A stretch of DNA of 64,000 bases. Origin: Branchiostoma belcheri. Lineage: Eukaryota; Chordata; Leptocardii; Amphioxiformes; Branchiostomatidae. Below the pieces are notes generated by a model. It ran no database searches and was not told the origin of the DNA. It worked only from the letters and a program-made list of their open reading frames with translations. The stretch spans positions 2,402,497 to 2,466,496 of the forward strand of contig NW_017804065.1 of NCBI RefSeq assembly GCF_001625305.1, read 5' to 3'. The translations under genes and the position numbers were made by a program. Below, one piece after another: positions 46,001 to 53,576 of the stretch. Each line of letters starts with the position of its first letter. Position 1 is the first letter of the stretch.

Positions 46001-48244
46001 CAAACATGTTTTGGAAGGCTGGAATGTTTTGGCTCACCTGAAGACAATACAGGTACCCTGCACTGGGGGATGAATTTTACTGATTTTTTTCTACCAAGTT
46101 ACGAATCAAAGAACTACAATCAACGACATGTAGTATGCCCTCAGTAGCCAAAAAGGAATTAAATAAATTAAGAAGATTGGAGTGTCTAACAACCTTCACT
46201 TTTCCATTCCAAGCTGCTCATGTCTTTTCTGACCATTGATTTTATATTTTACATAAATATTATTTAGCTCCATCTGATTTTACAATTCTACAATCTGTCT
46301 TAAGGAGCGAGAAGAAGCAGAACCTGTACATATGTAGTTTTACTATTATAATACTAATAGATGAAGACTACCATCGCTATTTGCCGTGACCTGTACTTAG
46401 TTCGCAATGAGCAAAAATGTATAATAAAGGTCTTTCGTTCATTCATTCATTATGCACAAGCTTGGTGAAATGTAGCCTGACTACATCAGGCTTCTAGCAG
46501 CCCCTCCACTGGTCAGGCCGTGAGAAGGAGGACCTGAATCAGCCCCTGATACTGAGAGGTTGTCTATAACACTGGCTGGGAGGAAGATTACCTTGTGATT
46601 TCTTGATGAAGTCTACACGGGTCCTCGGCATAAAACTTCACTCCGAAGTATAGACGGTAGGGTGGGGGGGCTGCAGACAACACAAAATAAGTTACACAAC
46701 CTTTTGTCAGTTTTGTTTCTTATTTTTCGTTCTGAAATAAATTTAAATTAAATACATTAGCCTTGTGGCAGGGATGTATGAATTATATATCTATCATCGT
46801 ATGCCAGTGAGTTGTTCATTTAAAAGATCAATTAACATCTAAGAAAATGGCTAGATCACTGGGGATGATCAAAAGATGCGCACATTTTATGGATCAGACA
46901 TTGTTAAAAATTTTAATAGAATGCCTTGTACTATCTCACATTGATTATTGTAGCCCAGTTTGGTCATGCACAACTAAAACTAACATAAACCTTCTACAAC
47001 GAATGCAGAACAAGGCAACTCGTCTGTTTCAGTCGAAGCCACAGTGGAAACCTGTGCACACGAGATTGTTAATAAACACCATGACAACATTTAAAAGGAT
47101 AACACTCACTAACGAACCTATTTGTATCAGTAGGCAACTGCGTTCTGTCAACAACTTGCATAGCTATAGAACCCGTTTTGCTGCTAAACAGTCTTTTCTG
47201 TTAGACAAACCTAGAACTAACGCACTGCTGAAGTGTTTCATGTACAGGGCTGTTAGTGTGTGGAATAACCTTCCAATTGTCATGCAATCCACACAATCCC
47301 TGAGAGTCTTTAAGGACGGTTTGCACAAATACCTCCATCAGTAGGTCACAAGCACTGTTTGACAGGATTGTCAATTTTTTAAATGATGTATATTGTAAAT
47401 ATGTTATTAATTGATTTAGATGTGTTTTGTGACTTGTCCAGTTGTCAACTATGTTTGTATAATGTCTGTATGTATGAATACCAGGAAGACTAGCGGTGGA
47501 CCCTAGGGTCCACCGCTAATGGTTATTCTAATAAAGTTTCAAAGTTTCAAAGTTGGAAGTAACAGCTATATACATGTCAATGTAAGTTAGTGTACTTACT
47601 TTCCATCTGATCACTGAAGGGCTTGGTTGGCTCTAACCAGTGCTGTAACAAAATGTCACAAAGATACATGTAAGAATGAGAAGCTGCTACAAGATTCAGT
47701 ATGACCCCACCAGTTCATGATAATGAAGATGTCACTTCATCATACATGTAGATGGTTCAAAATACAGAGAGAAGCACTCAAAGTTATTCACCATTCTTTC
47801 CACTTGCTTACAAAATTTGATTGATAATCAAAATTATACTTCATTCTAATCCTATAAATTCATTTATATCTTCATTTAGGTACATTACAGAATATTTAGA
47901 TGGTACAAAGTATTTAAGTGCATTAATGCATTGGCATCCTATACATGACATTGTACATCATATTATACTGTGCTTGTTGTTGCACTCATAGATTTTACAT
48001 TTTCTTTCTTTTATTCTCTTTCTTTCATTTTCTTCAAGCATCAGAAAATAGGCTCAAAAGTCACCATTCCTTTATTTTGTGGAGGAGTTAAGGTTTTCCT
48101 TAAGGAGGAAAAGAAGAAAAAAGAAGATGAGTAACCCACCGTCTGGTCCTGACTGTCCAGGTACCTCAGGCCAAAAAAGTCTTTCTCTAACAGATGGAGC
48201 TTCTTGAAGACAAGATCCAGGAGCACCTGTCCCTTACTGGATTT
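24654..48244 (-). CDS. EPB41L4A: Band 4.1-like protein 4A (EPB41L4A orthologue), 24 coding exons, 5' end missing
   Basis: A cortical FERM-domain adaptor linking membrane proteins to the actin cytoskeleton. The exons listed below join in consistent phase into about 921 codons. The first readable codons correspond to about residue 34 of the vertebrate protein, so one or more 5' exons lie beyond or were not recognised. The FERM region runs from [10 protein letters not shown] through [14 protein letters not shown] and [10 protein letters not shown] to the FERM-C motif [17 protein letters not shown]. Next comes the basic, Ser/Arg-rich linker typical of EPB41L4A ([15 protein letters not shown], then LWKHIQ). 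A Pro-rich, low-complexity tail follows and ends ELATEL, a class I PDZ ligand. Splicing at 31753 either continues to 29010 (long form) or enters the terminal exon at 30974 (about 604 codons). The exon order and motifs fit EPB41L4A better than EPB41L4B/L5 or FRMD3/5. The long tail beyond the part shared with vertebrates is the least certain. Confidence 0.92.
25763..26100. mobile_element. MITE with GGTCACAACCCGCCGT ends
   Basis: Left GGTCACAACCCGCCGTATGT and right GCACGGCGGGTTATGACC are inverted repeats around a GC-richer core. It lies beside a separate hairpin at 25691-25754 (GGTAGCATCCGCTA / TAGCAGATGCTACC). Located in the last EPB41L4A intron. Confidence 0.8.
26856..26932 (-). CDS. EPB41L4A: EPB41L4A exon (long form)
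   Basis: 77 bp reading [20 protein letters not shown] then RMEPA. Acceptor GTACAG, donor GTAAGT; phase 0 in, two bases over. Confidence 0.85.
27063..27450. repeat. TTAAAGGCATC-family repeat, copy 1
   Basis: It begins TTAAAGGCATCTAATGCAAT and ends near CCTGAAATTGCAGTCATTTG; the interior has GGCTGGTTCTAGCTATTC. Related to 29050-29455 in opposite orientation, with a fragment at 33163-33220. Confidence 0.65.
27770..27970 (-). CDS. EPB41L4A: EPB41L4A exon (long form) starting inside a MITE end
   Basis: 201 bp, phase 0 to 0, reading [20 protein letters not shown] to QPPDGRYH. Donor GTGAGA. The acceptor AACACAG and the first 16 bases of the exon fall within a 31-bp sequence identical to the MITE end at 7919-7949. 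Phase on both sides supports the exon, though its exact start would benefit from a transcript. Confidence 0.75.
27955..28110. mobile_element. MITE related to 7919-8146
   Basis: The first 31 bp are identical to 7919-7949. AAAGCTCTAGGTGAGAGAAC and GTGTTGGATCAAAAGTTT also match the right arm of that element, with an internal deletion. It borders, and partly forms, the EPB41L4A exon at 27770-27970. Confidence 0.8.
28451..28655. repeat. (ACTC)n tetranucleotide microsatellite
   Basis: About 30 uninterrupted CACT units, then mixed CAAT/CACT units. Located in the intron just past the 28719 donor, about 60 bp away. Its translation gives artificial SLTH repeats. Confidence 0.97.
28719..29010 (-). CDS. 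EPB41L4A: EPB41L4A exon (long form, Pro-rich)
   Basis: 292 bp starting [20 protein letters not shown] and ending [11 protein letters not shown]. Acceptor TCACAG, donor GTGGAC in phase 0. The start parallels the vertebrate DLVPPLPVT segment. PPPPYTPP is a possible WW or SH3 ligand. Confidence 0.88.
29050..29455. repeat. TTAAAGGCATC-family repeat, copy 2
   Basis: Left TTAAAGATGAATTTTGCAAT and right ATTGCATGGGATGCCTTTAA are inverted ends, with TTTCAGGGTGGCAAA / TTTGTCACCCTGAAA inside. It starts 40 bp upstream of the 29010 acceptor. Likely a non-autonomous DNA element. Confidence 0.7.
29456..30610. other. EPB41L4A intron, no other feature recognised
   Basis: AT-rich sequence without recognisable exons on either strand. 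Confidence 0.4.
30611..30616 (-). terminator. Candidate poly(A) signal of the short EPB41L4A form
   Basis: AATAAA on the minus strand, about 300 nt past the TAA at 30917. Confidence 0.35.
30917..30974 (-). CDS. EPB41L4A: EPB41L4A alternative terminal exon (short form)
   Basis: A TTACAG acceptor opens 18 codons reading [18 protein letters not shown] and a TAA stop. The first base completes the split Val codon of the preceding exon. An AATAAA lies at 30611-30616. This would end the protein near residue 604 with a DVETYC tail instead of the PDZ-type TEL. No transcript evidence is available here. Confidence 0.65.
31753..31845 (-). CDS. EPB41L4A: EPB41L4A exon before the alternative 3' ends
   Basis: 93 bp reading [20 protein letters not shown] then [10 protein letters not shown], ending in GT of a split Val codon. 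Acceptor CGCCAG, donor GTATGT. It can join either to 30974 (short form) or to 29010 (long form) in phase. Confidence 0.88.
31923..32143. mobile_element. Harbinger-like MITE, subfamily A, degenerate
   Basis: TAA then GGCCACACCAATGTCATCAT at the left and AGATCAAATTGGTGTGACC at the right. The body has drifted from the other copies. Confidence 0.6.
32306..32680. mobile_element. Harbinger-like MITE, subfamily A, complete
   Basis: The terminal inverted repeats GGCCACACCAATTTAATTTG and complement extend to about 35 bp (GTTGGTTCTCGGATT). TAA on both sides is the TWA target duplication. About 375 bp, no coding. Confidence 0.93.
33030..33098 (-). CDS. EPB41L4A: EPB41L4A exon ([16 protein letters not shown])
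   Basis: 69 bp reading [20 protein letters not shown] then EV. Acceptor TTACAG, donor GTAAGT. Parallels the vertebrate VDPSGLSEEQLKEIPY segment. Confidence 0.94.
   Translation of the reverse strand, partial: ERPHRHCRHDRRPAQGYHLQGG
33624..33704 (-). CDS. EPB41L4A: EPB41L4A exon (SRSRSP and LWKHIQ)
   Basis: 81 bp reading [20 protein letters not shown] then ELWKHI. Acceptor CTGCAG, donor [15 protein letters not shown] followed by ELWKHIQ is shared with vertebrate EPB41L4A. Confidence 0.94.
34139..34174 (-). CDS. EPB41L4A: EPB41L4A 36-bp micro-exon
   Basis: Reads [11 protein letters not shown] between split codons, with acceptor CTACAG and donor GTAAGA. It fits both neighbours in phase. Being a multiple of three, it could be skipped without changing frame. 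Confidence 0.8.
34669..34827 (-). CDS. EPB41L4A: EPB41L4A exon (SSGSESE and MVDSxxQWE segment)
   Basis: 159 bp reading [20 protein letters not shown] then [20 protein letters not shown] then [12 protein letters not shown]. Acceptor GGCCAG, donor GTGGGT. SSGSESE and MVDSxxQWE are shared with vertebrate EPB41L4A and identify the paralogue. Confidence 0.93.
35495..35560 (-). CDS. EPB41L4A: EPB41L4A exon (linker)
   Basis: 66 bp reading [20 protein letters not shown] then R. Acceptor CTGAAG, donor GTAAGA; phase agrees on both sides. Confidence 0.88.
35609..35642. repeat. Perfect 15-bp hairpin
   Basis: TTCCTTTGTCATTTG, a four-base loop TCAG, then the exact complement. It lies in the EPB41L4A intron, about 50 bp upstream of the 35560 acceptor. 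Confidence 0.9.
35755..35868 (-). CDS. EPB41L4A: EPB41L4A exon (linker)
   Basis: 114 bp reading [20 protein letters not shown] then [17 protein letters not shown]. Acceptor ATCAG, donor GTAAAG. It parallels the vertebrate segment ending in GSDxD...RRRK. Confidence 0.9.
35930..36118. mobile_element. Harbinger-like MITE, subfamily A, right half
   Basis: It carries TTAATCCAACCACTGCATTA, GTAACAACTAGGAAGAAAAG and the right terminus ATTAAATTGGCGTGGCC followed by TAA. The left half is missing. Confidence 0.8.
36210..36296 (-). CDS. EPB41L4A: EPB41L4A exon (linker, with internal donor)
   Basis: 87 bp reading [20 protein letters not shown] then WEQRDETQ. Acceptor GACAG, donor GTAGGT. An internal GCG/GTGAGT matches the donor consensus better, but using it would drop the PWE segment that vertebrates share. 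Confidence 0.87.
36797..36899 (-). CDS. EPB41L4A: EPB41L4A exon (linker)
   Basis: 103 bp reading [20 protein letters not shown] then [13 protein letters not shown]. Acceptor CTCAG, donor GTAGGA. Corresponds to the vertebrate segment with KIIAPSPVKS. Confidence 0.88.
37470..37545 (+). repeat. tRNA-derived SINE head
   Basis: TAGCCGAGTGGTTTGAG (A box) and GGGTTCGAACCCC (B box) are at tRNA spacing, with an anticodon-arm-like segment between. No proper acceptor stem pairs, so it is a SINE or tRNA pseudogene. Confidence 0.5.
37795..38028. repeat. AGAATTCTG-rich satellite
   Basis: Degenerate 20-30-bp units of CCAGAATTCTGGCTTCAGTT and CAGAATTCTG, locally palindromic. It ends about 45 bp from the donor of the 38074 exon. 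Confidence 0.9.
38074..38177 (-). CDS. EPB41L4A: EPB41L4A exon (linker, SGRTAKQ)
   Basis: 104 bp reading [20 protein letters not shown] then [14 protein letters not shown]. Acceptor CGCCAG. The donor GTCAGG is weaker than the others but is the only one that keeps phase. An AGAATTC-rich satellite starts about 45 bp past the donor. Confidence 0.85.
38178..39776. other. EPB41L4A intron, no other feature recognised
   Basis: AT-rich intron with (AAAC)n at about 39001-39022 and another at 39285-39318. I see no exon here. Confidence 0.4.
39777..39842 (-). CDS. EPB41L4A: EPB41L4A exon (FERM-adjacent)
   Basis: 66 bp reading [19 protein letters not shown] then RY, with split codons at both ends. Acceptor CCATAG, donor GTAATT. 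Corresponds to the vertebrate LSKFGSIRYKHRY segment. Confidence 0.87.
40030..40312. mobile_element. MITE with about 68-bp inverted repeats
   Basis: Left CAGTGATTGTTTTTGAAAGG ... ATGTCGACTGTACATTTGATCA is mirrored at the right (GATGTACAGTCGACATCG ... AAAAACAGTCACTG). The core is GC-rich. It sits ten bases from the subfamily-B MITE at 40323. Confidence 0.88.
40323..40728. mobile_element. Harbinger-like MITE, subfamily B, complete
   Basis: GGCCATGTTGATTTGATTAT and its complement at the right, TAA on both sides, and an interior almost identical to 11744-12124 (GAATTTTCGGCCGTTTC, CTCATGACCACGTAGATTTC). Confidence 0.92.
41586..41677 (-). CDS. EPB41L4A: EPB41L4A exon (FERM F3, C-terminal helix)
   Basis: 92 bp reading [20 protein letters not shown] then [10 protein letters not shown]. 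Acceptor TTCCAG, donor GTACGG. [17 protein letters not shown] is the strongest family signature in the gene. Confidence 0.96.
42082..42145 (-). CDS. EPB41L4A: EPB41L4A exon (FERM F3)
   Basis: 64 bp reading [20 protein letters not shown] then D; the Trp of FW-PRI is split across the previous junction. Acceptor TTACAG, donor GTGAGT. Confidence 0.94.
42306..42358. repeat. 12-bp tandem repeat, about four copies
   Basis: GTGTGATAACCA repeated with one or two substitutions. Confidence 0.85.
42704..42792 (-). CDS. EPB41L4A: EPB41L4A exon (FERM F3)
   Basis: 89 bp reading [20 protein letters not shown] then NKTKVGMYF. Acceptor GCCAG, donor GTAAGA. The LGLxPxGVVVYK strand pattern is typical of FERM-C. 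Confidence 0.95.
43247..43334 (-). CDS. EPB41L4A: EPB41L4A exon (FERM F2/F3)
   Basis: 88 bp reading [20 protein letters not shown] then YGVDLHRVM, ending in phase 0. Acceptor CCTCAG, donor GTGAGG. A hairpin MITE starts about 19 bp upstream of the acceptor. Confidence 0.95.
43353..43567. mobile_element. Hairpin MITE of about 215 bp
   Basis: Left TAACACCTGTGTCCATAATA ... TTTTTACTGCAACATA and its complement at the right pair over some 80 bp, with a small loop near 43440-43475. It abuts the acceptor of the EPB41L4A exon at 43334. Confidence 0.93.
44037..44157 (-). CDS. EPB41L4A: EPB41L4A exon (FERM F2)
   Basis: 121 bp reading [18 protein letters not shown] then [17 protein letters not shown]. 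Acceptor TTTTAG, donor GTAAGT. Matches the vertebrate SELGDYD...YVSEYRFVP stretch. Confidence 0.94.
44203..44946. mobile_element. TACCTCCAT-family element, fullest copy
   Basis: Starts TACCTCCATGAAATATG and ends CATTTCATGGAGGTA, an inverted pair. Inside are the repeated AATTATGCAAAT octamer-like blocks, two GCTGCAGTACCA-type segments and (ACGG)n. Partial relatives lie at 12224-12490, 15800-16160, 17640-17830 and 18343-18757. Confidence 0.75.
45510..45866. mobile_element. Harbinger-like MITE, subfamily A, complete
   Basis: GGCCACACCATCTTAATTTG at the left, AACAAATTAGATTGGTATGGCC at the right (shown as the terminus TTGGTATGGCC), TAA on both sides. It ends 25 bp from the EPB41L4A exon at 45892. 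Confidence 0.9.
45892..45989 (-). CDS. EPB41L4A: EPB41L4A exon (FERM F2)
   Basis: 98 bp reading [18 protein letters not shown] then [13 protein letters not shown]. Acceptor TTGCAG, donor GTAGGT. A subfamily-A MITE ends only 25 bp beyond the donor side. Confidence 0.94.
46592..46670 (-). CDS. EPB41L4A: EPB41L4A exon (FERM F1)
   Basis: 79 bp reading [17 protein letters not shown] then CRLHQEIT, with split codons at both ends. Acceptor CTGCAG, donor [14 protein letters not shown] is diagnostic of FERM proteins. Confidence 0.93.
46840..47555 (+). pseudogene. LINE reverse-transcriptase 3' end with hairpin and (TTTCAAAG)n tail
   Basis: From 46847 a frame of 165 codons reads [40 protein letters not shown] and [11 protein letters not shown], ending at 47344. 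This is the C-terminal part of a CR1/L2-type reverse transcriptase. It is followed by a 3' UTR with a perfect 28-nt palindrome at 47491-47518 (half-site TAGCGGTGGACCCT) and a tail of TTTCAAAG repeats at about 47532-47553, the usual 3' end of such LINEs. 5'-truncated, inserted antisense to EPB41L4A in an intron. Confidence 0.92.
47491..47518 (+). repeat. Perfect 28-nt palindrome in the LINE 3' UTR
   Basis: TAGCGGTGGACCCT followed directly by its complement. Likely the stem-loop near the LINE 3' end recognised by the reverse transcriptase; inference from LINE biology. Confidence 0.9.
47600..47642 (-). CDS. EPB41L4A: EPB41L4A exon (FERM F1)
   Basis: 43 bp encoding [14 protein letters not shown] plus one base. 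Acceptor TTACAG, donor GTAAGT. It follows the YLDSQDQT exon in phase 0. Confidence 0.9.
48140..48244 (-). CDS. EPB41L4A: EPB41L4A exon (FERM F1, first recognised)
   Basis: 35 codons, phase 0 to 0, starting [13 protein letters not shown] and ending [13 protein letters not shown]. Acceptor CCACAG, donor GTGGGT. Corresponds to the vertebrate segment STKG...FGLRYCD. Confidence 0.92.
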
Positions 48245-48574
48245 CTGTGGATCAATACAAAACCAATCAATCAATCAATCAATCAATCAACTAAACTATA
48301 AAATCTATAAAACATGAAGATCAACATGTCATGTATTAATGCCAAGGAGCTTTGTGCACACACACACAAAAAAAAACTATACCAGAAAGTCACTGTTAAA
48401 TCAAAATTCTATGTTGAATCATTGATTATGATGTTGGTGTATACTAGTATTGCCGCACTTAAAGATATACTGCATTTATTATCATGTACCATATCTTCAA
48501 GTACAACATATGGAAAAATTAGGCTCGAACCAATAACCATTGAACTATAGTTATGTGAGGTCCATGAATCATCA

Positions 48575-48700
48575 TCAGGTCGGGCGTGTTGCCCGGACCG
48601 AGTCCACTCTCTCTCTCCATGCTGCCCTGTCCGCCATCAGCTGCCCCAGATGTTCGGCCCTCACCCCAGCGTCTTCAGCGAGTTGGTCCATGAAAGCAAT
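48575..48700 (-). pseudogene. LINE ORF2 C-terminal fragment
   Basis: Minus strand reads MDQLAEDAGVRAEHLGQLMA then DRAAWRERVDSVRATRPT and a stop at 48575-48577. The DRAxWRxxVxxVRATRP ending is typical of RTE-like LINE proteins. Strongly 5'-truncated. Confidence 0.8.
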
Positions 48701-48819
48701 TCTAAATAGCTTGGAAAGACGGACCTGGCAAAAATTTCCTTCATATATATTTCCTGAGTACCTCTTCCCTTTGGTTGAAATAAAAAATGCTACTGCGCAC
48801 GCTATATCACAATTTTAAA

Positions 48820-49164
48820 AACCTCACAGAGTTGGAAGACTGCCTTTTTTAACTTAAAAGTTACTTATTATGCAAGAATGTAGTTACGAGCCAATTCTAA
48901 AGCTAACTCTGGCCTTGTAAATTTGGAAGGTTAAACAAATAAATAGTTATCTATAACAGGAACAAAGATTTACTGATTGATATGTTTGTAAACATCACAG
49001 AGTTAAAATTTATAAACCTCACAGAGTTGGAACTTATTATACAAAACTTTAGTTACAAGCCAGTTCTAAAGCTAACTCTGGCCTTGTAAATTTGGAAGCT
49101 TAAACAAATAAATAGTTATCTATAACAGGAACAAAGATTTACTGATTGATATGTTTGTAAACAT
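48820..49164. repeat. Tandem duplication, period about 169 bp
   Basis: AAGCTAACTCTGGCCTTGTA, AAACAAATAAATAGTTATC and ATTTACTGATTGATATG occur twice in the same order, nearly identical. Confidence 0.92.
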
Positions 49165-49752
49165 GGCTATCAACTGTCTTCCTGTAGACATAAAGCATCG
49201 ACACAACAACCGCTCAGATAACAATGGTCCGTGTTTGACAAAGTGTCAAAGGTGAACTGACGTTTACAACTGACTGGGTGAGCCTTTCCTATTGCCATGG
49301 CTCTGGTATCCTTCAATACCACTCCACAATACCGATTCATCAGCAAATTCCTAAATGCAATACCACATATATCCTGTGTGCAACACTGAATCAGAAAGCA
49401 GAGTCTATACATGAATGTGTAATACTAGCAGCGTAATGCCTTTGAATGAGACTATATTTACCAGATTTGGTTTCACATCCTGCTCTTGCCTTATACAGTT
49501 CACTTCTACAGACTAAAAACCACAGTGCCTTTTAAATTGTATCAATGAAAGGCCATTTTAACTCATGGGGCAACCAGTGAGGTACATGTAACTGTTTATA
49601 TTTGCCATTGCTAGCTATTCAAAATGCCAAGAATGATATCTAAAGGGCTGCCAGGAAATATCTTTCCTCGTATCATCTGCTTGGAGTAAGAAATTAATTT
49701 TCCTGTGATGCTGTACAAAGTATCAAAGGGTTCTTGACTAAAATCTAGCTTA
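49165..49752. other. No gene recognised
   Basis: Upstream of the first recognised EPB41L4A exon in the minus-strand sense. I found no convincing 5' exon here. Confidence 0.35.
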
Positions 49753-50165
49753 GGCCACACCAATTTTATTTCTTGGTTAATGGATTTTTCTAGAAAAATA
49801 ATGAAGCGGGCGGGTGAAAAATTTTGGCACAAAATGGTACGATAGGAGCAATGAAGTCAACACACCAGACTGGTTCAAAATTTAAACAATGAATTTTGAA
49901 CTTTTAATGATACCACTGCATTGGAAGATGGAATAACTCAGGCTAAACATCAAAGGTCTTCTTTGATAGTTAAAAACATGAGCACCAAAGATTTCCTTCC
50001 ATAGCTAGAATAACTGTAACAACTAGGAAGAAAAGAACTATTTTCAACTGTTCAGGGCAAAATATGAGCATTTTGCATTTGATTCTGAATTTTTTTTTTT
50101 TTTTGCAAATAAGAAAAAAATGAAGTGGGCGAATCCGTTAACCAAGAAATTAAATTGGTGTGGCC
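49753..50165. mobile_element. Harbinger-like MITE, subfamily A, complete
   Basis: GGCCACACCAATTTTATTTC at the left and GAAATTAAATTGGTGTGGCC at the right. Flanks TTA and TTT, so the target duplication has one mismatch. Confidence 0.88.
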
Positions 50166-50616
50166 TTTACTAGTACAATGTACATGTATTTGTGCACATT
50201 TCATGAGTGACAGCAATGTGCAAGTCCTTGAAACTTTTAGTGAGAGACACACACTAGACAAGTACATGTGTCGGTATCGCTTCCATCTCCACCTTCACAC
50301 CACATTTAACATGGATAATGACAGCCTGTCAGGGTGTGATGGGAACAACATGGCTGACAGGACAGGTCAACAAAAGGTCAAGGTGAACCAACCACTCATG
50401 ATTCTACCGGTTGATAAAAGACAAAACAAAAGCTTTAAAAAAACACCAAAAAAGTTGTGGTAGTTTTCAGGAAATGATACAATACTTCATTCACCATTTT
50501 TACCATATTCACCATAAATGGCCTTTATGAATATTGAAATATATAATAATAGAATAATCTCTTATCTTTTTAAATAGTATGAGAGGGAAAATGTAAATTG
50601 GAAATTGCAATCAGTC

Positions 50617-50830
50617 TAGCTTTTACCAGGCTTCGGAAGTGGCTGGAAAGAGTAGAAATTGGCCCAAAAGACAGACATGCTAGGGGAGTTGGTACGCTAA
50701 AGTAAAGTACATGTACATTTTCAAGTGCAGCAAATGTACTCCTTTAGCGGACCAACTCCCCTGGCATATCATCTGTCTATTTGGCCAATTTCTACTCTTT
50801 ACAGCCACTTCCGAAGCCTGGTAGAGGCTA
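50617..50830. mobile_element. Hairpin MITE, family D, second copy
   Basis: TAGCTTTTACCAGGCTTCGG at the left, CCGAAGCCTGGTAGAGGCTA at the right, and internal pairing as in 24175-24376. Confidence 0.9.
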
Positions 50831-51433
50831 CTGTGATTCCTCAATAAAACAGTTTTAGAAACATGACCTAAGTCATCATCTTTTATGTAGTTTTGACAAA
50901 TGGCTTTTGCCTCCTGAGAATTAAAATTGTTACAAGTTGGCACAACGTCAACCTGATGAACTAACGAAAACCAGATGGCAACCCATTCCCAATCCTGATC
51001 CAAATTACAACAATATGGCAAAGTAGGTGTCCTGTAACAAGAAGTCTAAAACAGCAGATGTGACAAACTGGCATGAAATTTGATTACAGAAACTCTCATC
51101 AGAGTTTAGTCTGACAAACGCTTTTATTTGCATTGTTACTCCATTTGGTTCTTTTACACGCTAGTGGAATTGATTAAGTAGGGAACAATCTGTCATAATT
51201 GTACTTTACATAATAAAGTTACTGGGGATGTCAGCATTGAATAAAGGGATGTACAACATCTTTTTTCCTGGCAAACAGCTTTCAATTTGCATTGTTACTT
51301 CATTAGTTTCTGTTACACGCTATGGAGGGGACAATCTGTCATAATGAACTGTGGCTTATGTAATAAAATTATGACAGTCATGAATGAAATAAACACCAGA
51401 TGGCTTCCACAAAAATTGCAGTGGGAACTGACT
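50831..51433. other. No gene recognised; small direct duplication
   Basis: CTTTCAATTTGCATTGTTAC / CGCTTTTATTTGCATTGTTAC, TTACACGCTA and GGACAATCTGTCATAAT recur about 165-180 bp apart, an old duplication. No coding signal. Confidence 0.45.
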
Positions 51434-51830
51434 CAGGGCTCCAAATACCACCTGCATATTACTAGTATGCATGCTAGTAGAGATAAAATTGAAGCTGTGC
51501 AGGTATACACAATGTAAAATATGTATATTTCTGATGCCTACTGTACCTAACCTGCACCAGTCCATGTATTGGGCTTACATGTATACCAGTATATACATGT
51601 ACAAGTAGCTATAGGTATATGTGAATTTTATTTGCAGTATTGGCTGTTACTACCTAATTTTTTTACATGTAAACAAAAGAAATAATGGCAATGATTTCTT
51701 AACTGCCTTCAGTGTAATCCATATATGTACATGTACTTCCTAAATTCTGAGTGGTGCAGGTAATTTTCAATGTTACGTGCACCATTGCAGGTACTAGTAT
51801 ATAATGTAGAAAAACGTATTTTGAGCCCTG
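51434..51830. mobile_element. hAT-like MITE with CAGGGCT ends
   Basis: CAGGGCTCCAAATACCACCT at the left and ACGTATTTTGAGCCCTG at the right. A related copy is at 61808-62042 and the left end only at about 34530. Flanks show TGACT on both sides but no clean 8-bp duplication. Confidence 0.75.
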
Positions 51831-52384
51831 TGACTAGAACTGTTGGACAACCTCTGGCATTTCTCAATATCCTTCAAATGCTTTCTTTTGAGAGAAAATA
51901 TCACAGGACTTGGAATAATGATTGAGGACTAGATTAAAAAGATTGCATTAAATGTTAGTGCCATTGGTTCTGTTGTGCCTGGCATTTACATGACAGTATG
52001 GGCATATGGAAACATTTACAGATAATTGTACTTCTGTGATGCACAGTTATTCTTTCTTGATTAATGTTTACAGGAAGTACAAAAGAAATGGCCTTAGGCT
52101 GTCTGTGCAGAATGCTATGCTTTGATCGTGATACAGAATAAATTATGACAATAATGCTGGAACTGTTTGCATATTTCGTAATGTTACCAAATGTTGTATC
52201 AAAAAGTCAAAAATATCATTCTATAGGTCTTATGATTATTGAATACAGATATAGATGTTCAGTCCAGAATGTTATACAAAATGGAGAAAATGAAAAAATT
52301 GATGAAAATGACATTTCATCTAGGATGAGCCACATTTCAGATTTACATGTATCGTTGTCCAAGGTAAATAATTATAATTTAATA

Positions 52385-52385
<1 letters not shown>

Positions 52386-52439
<54 letters not shown>
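52386..52439. repeat. (GT)n microsatellite, about 26 units
   Basis: Uninterrupted TG dinucleotide run. Confidence 0.98.
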
Positions 52440-52442
<3 letters not shown>

Positions 52443-53576
52443 ACGTTAGGGTACAAAAACTGCATTTTTTTGTATGCTTTTGATGTACAAATGTATGTCA
52501 AAAACGTACATTCAGATCTTATGCTAACTCTCATTAAGGAAACATAATTAAGATCTAAACGTACGTTCTTGACATCATCAAAGCAGGCTGATTTACATAC
52601 AAGAAAAATTCTATGTACATGTATGCAGTTCTGCGCTCGCGTGCATACACAGTTTTCGCAATGTCTTTGTCCTTAAGGATCTGCTTGGAGAGTCTAACCT
52701 CTGGGCTTGACACCTGCCCAGCAGGACAGATTAAGAGGTCAAAAGGTCAGCCAGGGCATGGATACTACATGTTATTTCTCCCCAAACTACCTCCAAACAG
52801 GAGACGAAATCCTGACCAGGTGTTAACGAATGTTTTATTGCAAATTCATGCCCGAGGGCTAATTTCAGGAACAAACGAAACATTTCGTATTAAAAAACAG
52901 ACAATTAGTACACACAGAACTACTGATAACTACTAAGAAACTACTAGTAAAAACTACTGGGTTTGACTTCTTTTTTGAAGACAGAGGAAGACAAAGGATC
53001 CCACTTTAAGTTTTTCTGTAATTTGTGGATCTTCGACTGTTATGAGGAGAGTAGTTTTCATTTGTATATGTGTGAAAGTTTGGGTAGGATTTGGAGGCTA
53101 GTACGTCAATTAAGAGTTAATTTCCTTCCTTGCTATAGACGGTACAATTCGAGATAAAATGCATTTTGTCTTTCACCGTATTCAACGTACAATGTTTGCT
53201 AATTCGTTCATACACTTGGAGCTTCTTATACAAGGAGACCTGTTTCACCTGTGCATGACTTTTGGTACAGAGGAAAGAGAGTCTGAAATAGAGAGTGAAC
53301 AGTGATGGGTACCACCTGCATCAGAATAGCCTTACATCTATTTTGGGTGTTATCTGTGGTGTAAGGGTCAGAGCCTTGTATCAACATTGCCTGCAGGAAG
53401 CTACTGTGCAGCACTGGGGAACTGCCACACATGGGAACTGATGGTTTCCAGATGGAAGAAACTGGTGTTACAGTAGAGTTTTGTTGAATGGATTGAAACT
53501 AAGGCTTTGAACAGTGGTCATTTGGTTTTTCTTGTTACATACTTACTGTAGTCTTACGAGTAGAGAGTATAATGTT
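52440..53576. other. No gene recognised
   Basis: Short frames only. No domain or repeat boundary that I recognise. Confidence 0.35.
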
